A DNA stretch of 64,000 nucleotides from Ridgeia piscesae. Taxonomy: Eukaryota; Annelida; Polychaeta; Sabellida; Siboglinidae. How positions within the stretch are numbered: the stretch's first letter is position 1; the number at the start of each line of letters is the position of its first letter. Below are positions 59,201-64,000 of the stretch, piece after piece. Position numbers and translations under genes: made by a program. The notes beneath the pieces are model-generated. The model had not been told where the DNA came from, searched no databases, and saw nothing but the letters and a program-made list of their open reading frames with translations. The stretch spans positions 1,147,501 to 1,211,500 of the forward strand of contig JAODUO010000053.1 of the NCBI GenBank assembly GCA_025642075.2, given 5' to 3'.

Positions 59201-62200
59201 AAATAATTAAAATAAATTAAAATTTTATTATATAAAAATATCAGTGATGCGATGGGATGGTCACACATCAATTACCCAGTACTGGCGATTTAGTGGAGTC
59301 AGTAACATAATTAGGCATTGTTTAGTTGCTCACTGTTTAGACTCTGACCTGAAGCAGGAAGTCCCGAGCCTCCAGCACAGCCTGGTAGCCGGCATACGTA
59401 CCATTCTCAGCCAACACCTGTCACAGACATTAACTAACTGTCATGGCATTATAGATGATTAAGCATGTTTTTATTTTATGTATTACTTGGTATGAAATAT
59501 AGTGTTCATGGATCCAAAATGTTGTTAGAAATTAATTTACTTGAGGACATAATTTGTGAAATGTGTGACGTTTCGACCCATCAGCTATGAGTCGTGGTCG
59601 TGTACTGGTGTCACGTGGCATGGCTCAGCCACCTACAGCCAAAATATCCCGCCAAAACCTGAGCCATCCCACGTGACACCAGTAACGTTACATAGATTCA
59701 TAGCTGATGGGTCTAAACGTTTCACAAATTGTGTTCTGAAGTAAGTGAATTTCTTACAAAGATATTACTTGATGCTTAACTATCAATCTACTCAACATAC
59801 TCTGCCATAATCGGATGTGTCGATTTAAAATAAAAACAACCACTCGTGTGTGTTCTATTTACCCTGTTCCACATGATTGTGCAGTTTTATCGTTATGTTG
59901 TAATTTTCTGGAACAAGAGAACTTATTGTAATATGATTTTATCCCAGTGGTCTCTGACAGTATCCCCTTCATATTTCTACATTGCTCAACTGTTTTTTTC
60001 TAGAACTAGAATCTAGTAAATCATGTTCTTTGCATAAAAAAATATTCCTTGGAATCTAAGGTTAGTAATATTTCTCCATTCTAGTCTCTGGTAGAAATCA
60101 ACAGTCCATGGTACATTCAGAAGCAATCAAAAACTTTGTCTTTCACAGAATATAATACTTTAATTTTCTGACATCTTTAGTACAGCTAGAAATAAGACAA
60201 TTCCATTTAAGTGAATTTACTATTAGAAACATTATTCACAGATACGCTACATCAGAACCATAGTAATAATAAAACTATATAGTATGACAGTCTCCAGGCA
60301 TTCATACCAGAAACTGGTTTGTCTTCTTCCACAAGGCCAGTACGGCCTTCAGTCGTTCGGCTTGACTGGGCAGCTCCAGCAGGGTGAAGGCACTGACCAC
60401 CAGGTCATACTTGTTCTACAAAACACAAGTAAAACACACTCAATAACATTATTATTATTCATAATTTGCAGTACTATTTCAATTAATCATGTAGTCGCAA
60501 TCATCAGCATCATGATACAAGATAATTCACTAAATTTGTCAAATGAAGAACATTGTCTTGTGGTCAGTACAAAATCTAAAAAAATGATGCCTGCCTCGGT
60601 ACAGGTTTTCCATTGTGACCACTGTTCACACAACCCCAACTTCTGTCCTAAAATATGTCCACCAATCACACTAAATGTATTACCATATACATTTATATCT
60701 GAGATATAATTAAAATATAAAGTGACACTTATAATAATTTAAAACATAAACATAAGGTGGTGACAGTCAGTGCTCCTAGATCTTTGTCAATCGAATACAA
60801 CAGTTAAAATTTCTTTTTGTCAAAAACAAATTAAATCGTACATTTTGATAGACAAATATTTTGATAATGTAGTTGTGTTTACCTGTATTGATGGAGGAAA
60901 GTATTGCCTGAAATAGACGTTGGGAAAGCACATTTCATTCTCTTCTTCGCCATCTGTATTGAAAAATAAACCAATAAATTTAAACGGATTACAAGTTAAT
61001 GATCACATGTGCATACGTATGTATGTCTGCCACATGTTTACAAATTCATGCAAACAGGAATGACATACATTGTGCTGTACCATACCATTCCTCTTGAATG
61101 GGCAGCCTTTCTGCAAGGGTACTGGTCATATAAGTGGATGGCCACACTACAATGTGGTTTGCAGGCATAACGAGCATGCTCATGGTTTTGACCAGTGAGT
61201 GACCACTGCAGATGGTATAATGGCCTGAAAAGCCAACCGCTTTTGGTGCTAAGTAGATGGCTATTTTAAACGGGTTGCTTTATTGATGAAGTACTTGATG
61301 CAACAGTTAAGCTGTAGGGATGGTCTTGGAGAAGAGGGTTGCTCAACAGGGGAATAATTATATTACAATTAGACTTTGAACAGCCACTTAAAAAAATATC
61401 ACATTCATAAACAGCCAAGATGCATTTGTAACAAATTCTTTCTAGGTCACTTCCGACACAAATATTTCAAACAAATCTATTAAAAAAAAATTAATGACAC
61501 ATTGGACATACCTTGGAGAAGCAGACGGGCTATGGTACTCATGTCAGCTGAACTGTCAACACAGTAATGCTCCTGGAGCGACGTTTCCCAGACACTGTTA
61601 GCTGCCCTGCAAGGTCAAGGTCACTCACCGTTAATGTATCTGCAGCGAAATGTTTGAGGCAAAAATATATTGCATCACATATAACACTTGTTAAAAATCT
61701 TTACGATAAATTACAAATGCTTATGTAAGGTCTAGAGTGTTTTGCTAAAACTGGAAACTCATTCGTATTTGTGTACTGCAACAAGAATATGAATTATATG
61801 TACAGGAAAACTTCTACAAATAGTCGTAGGGAACTGTTGAAAATGATTACCATAACGTGGACCCAACGCCGGAGCCAAAGTCGAACAATGTATGAGGCTT
61901 GAATTGTGGGACTCGTTTCTCCATCTGCAATTTAAAAAAAATATTCTTCAGTCTTGTATAAATGAGTAACAGGTGGTACGGTAAACAACATCAGTATAAT
62001 GTTTTTACAGAAGTCATTATAATATATTGGTAAGTAAAACGGAAATGTAATAAACTAGATGATAAACTAGAAGATGATACTCTAAATATCAAAACTGTAG
62101 TTGCCTTGACCCTGCTGATATGTAAATGACCAACACACCATTTTTATTTTATTTTATGGAATTAATACATTGCTAACACTGACAAAGTCACTCTAATATT

Positions 62201-63161
62201 TGGCACAGAAGTCCTAAAAAGCATGCACAAACCTCAGAAAATATTCTATACATGACGCTGTAGTCGTTTGCCAACCGTCCAATCAGGTAGAGAAAGCCCT
62301 TTGATGCACTGTATCTGGAAAAATCAAGTTGAATTCTCTAGAAGATGTGCATTGGTGTTTATATTGATGTCTGGCTGGTAAAGCTTTGAGTTTGTCAGTG
62401 CACATGCCCGAAGCTAGTGTGTATGACTCAGGAGAGGGGGGTTCCAACGAGAGTGGAATTTGGGGGGAGTTTGTTCCTGGTGTTGCTCCATCCACATACC
62501 ACGACACAGGGGGCTGTTACTTTGAAGTTTCAAAAGCTAACATTACAAGGAACCTGTCTATTCCTTCATTTCCTTGTTTTATATTATTCAATAATTAGTA
62601 TATCTTAAAACGACATTAAATATGTCAGATGTTTAAACCTTACCAAATTGCGTTTAACAAGCCCAAATACGTTTTCGCAATTTGAATTTTTATTTAAAAA
62701 AATGTTTAAATAATTTTAATTAATTTTTCACCGGAATTTGTTCTACCAAGTGGAACTCTTTTATCTGAGTGAGGTGATCGGAGCATACACACCCACGGGG
62801 CCTGGTGATTACTGGTGAGGAAACAGACACAATACTAACTGGATGGGCTTCCAGTGGTAGACAGTCTTGTTCAGTTGAGTGAGTGTCTTGTCCTTCCATT
62901 TCTTCTCAAGCTGATCCATCTCTATTTCTGTCATCGCTGACCTGTCGATGTTATCTGAAGATTAAACCAGACACCATCCGTTATACTGCCAAGTCAATCC
63001 GTTATACTACCAAGTCAATTACTGTAAACCTCTGAAGTCTGAATGATCCTTAATTAACAAAATATGGTATTTGTCAAGCAACAGGTGTAAAATATTATTT
63101 ATATATGTCTCATGTAAGTGTGTGTGTGTGTGGTGTGGTGTGGTGTGGTGTGGTGTGGTGT

Positions 63162-63194
<33 letters not shown>

Positions 63195-63421
63195 ACGCAT
63201 CCAACTGCATGTGTGGTATGCATGAGCATGTGTGTATAGATCACGTGTGTTTGTGTTTGCACTCACACACCTGCCCCGTGTACACTCACCATTTGCTGTG
63301 ACCTTATTGTGAATCTGTTGAGTCTTGTACTTGAGTTCATCGCCCTCCATGGGCAGTTGCCGACTCTGTAAATACCTTGCCATCTGTCCTGCTTTCTCCT
63401 TCAACTTTGACATTGGATACT
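53090..63421 (-). CDS. METTL17: METTL17 (Rsm22-like mitochondrial ribosome assembly factor), 13 exons, 5'-incomplete
   Basis: Mitochondrial methyltransferase-fold protein needed for small-subunit ribosome assembly. Exons (minus, 5' to 3'): 63421-63290, 62954-62840, 62314-62233, 61924-61851, 61606-61512, 60953-60883, 60415-60308, 59417-59349, 58761-58699, 57684-57592, 55278-55212, 54438-54318, 53276-53090. Every junction is GT-AG and phases match throughout, giving about 425 aa. Family marks: the SAM-binding motif LFDFGSGVGSTLW across the fourth and fifth exons, CVDSS, YDLVVSAFTLLELPS, ENGTYAG, a cysteine-rich CPHDKPCP segment plus VHCRTC (proposed Fe-S ligands in METTL17), and a tail near WGDLLP. 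Human METTL17 is 456 aa, so the N-terminal part with the mitochondrial signal lies beyond 64000 or in an exon not seen. Confidence 0.94.
54318..54438 (-). CDS. METTL17: METTL17 exon
   Basis: Encodes SWPRIVRPTSTPSRRVHCRT, then Cys and SVITSAKHG. VHCxxC supplies a further candidate Fe-S cysteine. Confidence 0.95.
55212..55278 (-). CDS. METTL17: METTL17 exon
   Basis: Encodes SKQTDDIARFAFVVLQKGDR then LT; [FV]xxVVLxKG is a conserved strand. The 2.3-kb intron before it houses the 59-bp array. Confidence 0.92.
55434..56967. repeat. 59-bp minisatellite, 26 units
   Basis: The unit runs GCCATTGTAAACATGATTTG, TGGGTTCCTTTGGTATCAG, TGTAAAGTCTCTTGTTTAGC. The array length of 1534 bp is exactly 26 x 59. 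Units are nearly identical. Variant units (GGGCTCC, GTAAGTTCC, AGTCTATTG) recur at multiples of 59, including a 590-bp offset. It lies in a METTL17 intron. Confidence 0.98.
57592..57684 (-). CDS. METTL17: METTL17 exon, cysteine-rich
   Basis: Encodes CPHDKPCPRYVRQDGTPCNF and onward to PLKIKG. Three cysteines spaced C-x5-C-x10-C are candidate Fe-S ligands. Confidence 0.94.
57755..57990 (+). repeat. dispersed repeat family C, copy 3
   Basis: ACGCTGAAATGCTTCAACAA, CATTGTCCAAACATAAGGAT and ATGTGACCCATG match 43735-43900. ATATGGCACCATATTC and GTTTCCGTGCAGAAATGTCT match the reverse copy at 46488-46572. Located in a METTL17 intron. Confidence 0.65.
58218..58592 (+). mobile_element. SINE family A copy with embedded SINE B fragment
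   Basis: Head A box GGGGTAGAGCTATGG and B box GTTCGAATCC are separated by a SINE B 3'-end fragment (58271-58322). Body markers TTCACTAAGCTGAATGAGTA, GACAGTGGTGGATATTC, AACAGGTCTGCCAGGGAAG and tail GTGCTATATAAGAACTTACC match the 19.6-kb copy. In a METTL17 intron, sense strand opposite to the gene. Confidence 0.87.
58271..58322 (-). mobile_element. SINE family B 3'-end fragment nested in SINE A head
   Basis: TCTTAGGTGGTTTACCTCC, AAACAGCCCAAACTTGGG and GCAGGAGTTGT match the end of the family B copy at 35871-35925. Confidence 0.75.
58699..58761 (-). CDS. METTL17: METTL17 exon
   Basis: Encodes LGEEGFPGQGDDSLRGHVFA and Pro; VFAP leads into the cysteine-rich segment. Confidence 0.92.
59349..59417 (-). 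CDS. METTL17: METTL17 exon
   Basis: Encodes VLAENGTYAGYQAVLEARDF then LLQ; ENGTxAG is the conserved loop. Phase 0. Confidence 0.94.
59525..59757. repeat. palindromic MITE-like element (about 100-bp arms)
   Basis: The left arm (AATTTGTGAAATG, GACCCATCAGCTATGA, ACTGGTGTCACGTGG, ATGGCTCAG) reappears as reverse complement in the right arm, around a roughly 30-bp centre (CCACCTACAGCCAAAATATC). Arms diverge by about 20 percent. No coding sequence. In a METTL17 intron. Confidence 0.83.
60308..60415 (-). CDS. METTL17: METTL17 exon
   Basis: Encodes NKYDLVVSAFTLLELPSQAE then RLKAVLALWKKTNQFL, the post-motif region DxVVSAFxLxELP of Rsm22 proteins. Phase 0 at both ends. Confidence 0.95.
60883..60953 (-). 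CDS. METTL17: METTL17 exon
   Basis: Encodes GEEENEMCFPNVYFRQYFPP; the [YF]FRQ[YF] motif is typical of the family. Confidence 0.92.
61512..61606 (-). CDS. METTL17: METTL17 exon
   Basis: Encodes AANSVWETSLQEHYCVDSS then ADMSTIARLLLQ. The acidic CVD at the end of strand 2 is the expected ribose-binding position. Confidence 0.94.
61851..61924 (-). CDS. METTL17: METTL17 exon with SAM motif I
   Basis: Encodes MEKRVPQFKPHTLFDFGSG and VGSTL. The Asp-Phe-Gly-Ser-Gly loop is the family's SAM-binding motif I. It ends TG, completing Trp with the next exon. Confidence 0.94.
62233..62314 (-). CDS. METTL17: METTL17 exon
   Basis: Encodes YSASKGFLYLIGRLANDYS to RIFSE, the helical lead-in to the methyltransferase fold. 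Donor GTTTGT is non-optimal. Confidence 0.9.
62350..62570. other. unusual GC-richer intronic segment, possible repeat
   Basis: A block including GGAGAGGGGGGTTCC and GGAATTTGGGGGGAG between two METTL17 exons. It looks like part of a dispersed element but has no second copy in this window. Confidence 0.3.
62840..62954 (-). CDS. METTL17: METTL17 exon
   Basis: Encodes NIDRSAMTEIEMDQLEKK to VYHWKPI. Donor GTTAGT is slightly weak; the split Gln codon (CA/A) fits the next exon. Confidence 0.9.
63117..63192. repeat. (GT)n with (GGTGT)n microsatellite
   Basis: GT units flank about seven GGTGT units. Confidence 0.96.
63290..63421 (-). CDS. METTL17: METTL17 first visible exon
   Basis: Acceptor TGTTTGACAG, donor GTGAGT at 63289. 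Encodes a lysine-rich helix-like segment (YPMSKLKEKAGQMARYLQSR) to NKVTAN; phases 2-in, 1-out. Confidence 0.88.
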
Positions 63422-63844
63422 CTGTCAAACAGCAGCATCATAATTCTATTATTATCAAATGTTTCATTTTAAAACAAAAATCTTCAAATTAAAGCACACC
63501 TTACTAACAACACCAAAAATATCAAGACAGTGTTGTTTTTATAAATCTTGCACACTAAATATGTTTTTTTTTGTAACCATCCTACAATGGGTATTTTATT
63601 TGTAATGACTTGCAGATGGTTTGTAGAACCACACAAAGACAGTCTGGATAACAATTAATAAATAGTACAACACAAGCAGATGGGTGCGGAAAAGTTGAAA
63701 AGTGAGCATCGAGCACTGAAGAACATAACAGAGAGACTAGGAAAAAATTTTAGATGGAGAGAAGAGTACAAAGATTTATGAGAAGCGATGATTCAAACTA
63801 ATGTAGGACGAGTTGCAGAAGATTAGGTAGGAAAGTAATGTCAA
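63422..63844. other. upstream METTL17 intron, no exon seen
   Basis: I searched the minus strand for a further coding exon matching the required phase and found none. AT- and purine-rich, otherwise featureless. Confidence 0.5.
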
Positions 63845-63895
63845 TTAGTAATTTAACGGTAACGGTAAGTTGTTATATAGTGCAGTGTGCAAGAC
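63845..63895 (-). mobile_element. SINE family A 3' tail, reverse orientation
   Basis: The minus strand reads GCACTATATAACAACTTACC, then CGTTACCGTTAAAT, matching the family A tail. The element body would extend to higher coordinates but is not recognisable within the window. Confidence 0.5.
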
Positions 63896-63947
63896 TGATT
63901 GCAAGTCCTTGGAATTACTCATTGTAGTTTATGCTTTATACCCTGGC

Positions 63948-63977
63948 TGAAATGATGTTCAGTAGAACATCATTTCA
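63948..63977. repeat. perfect short hairpin
   Basis: A 13-bp stem TGAAATGATGTTC / GAACATCATTTCA with loop AGTA. Confidence 0.8.
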
Positions 63978-64000
63978 ACTTCTCCAGAAAGCATTCAAAC

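Noticed and set aside
62386..62608. Overlapping 63-70-codon frames between METTL17 exons
   Set aside because: Lie in an intron on the opposite strand with no family similarity I can see; likely a repeat fragment.

Overview
This is animal (eukaryotic) genomic DNA. It has long AT-rich non-coding stretches, GT-AG introns, many microsatellites and minisatellites, and tRNA-derived SINE copies. A teashirt gene without a homeodomain, with a vertebrate-like first exon and a C-terminal zinc finger, points to a protostome. The intron and SINE style suggests a lophotrochozoan, probably a mollusc; that last step is inference.

Three protein genes can be supported. (1) teashirt (tsh/Tshz) on the minus strand: a 40-nt coding exon 1 at 43099-43138 (starting MPRRKQ) and one large coding exon at 5953-9125, separated by a 34-kb intron. 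Phase and residues fit a direct splice. (2) A divergent plus-strand C2H2 gene with about 19 fingers, 48359-52204, in a single coding exon behind a 5'-UTR intron acceptor. Finger types and position beside teashirt make it a ZNF407-like candidate, echoing the human ZNF407-TSHZ1 neighbourhood. (3) METTL17 (Rsm22 family, mitochondrial ribosome assembly) on the minus strand: thirteen phase-consistent exons from 63421 down to 53090, with the 5' end outside the window.

Layout: 1-5950 is the downstream flank of tsh (SINE, CpG-rich stretch, GT microsatellite). 5953-9125 is the main tsh exon. 9126-43098 is the tsh intron, holding microsatellites, decayed tandem arrays with a TGACA core, a diverged 290-bp duplication, inverted repeats, SINEs and several non-repetitive blocks that may be enhancers. 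42.4-43.4 kb is a CpG-rich region around tsh exon 1. 43.7-48.3 kb is repeat-rich spacer with a 190-bp foldback and a 22-bp minisatellite. 48.3-52.2 kb is the finger gene, and 53.1-63.4 kb is METTL17, which carries a regular 26 x 59-bp minisatellite in one intron.

The two zinc-finger genes are nuclear and transcriptional; METTL17 is mitochondrial. There is no operon-like logic. The likely functional unit is a teashirt regulatory block with the finger gene as a bystander. No wholly novel multi-gene system was found. The most interesting points are the recovered tsh exon 1, the microsynteny and the repeat architecture.
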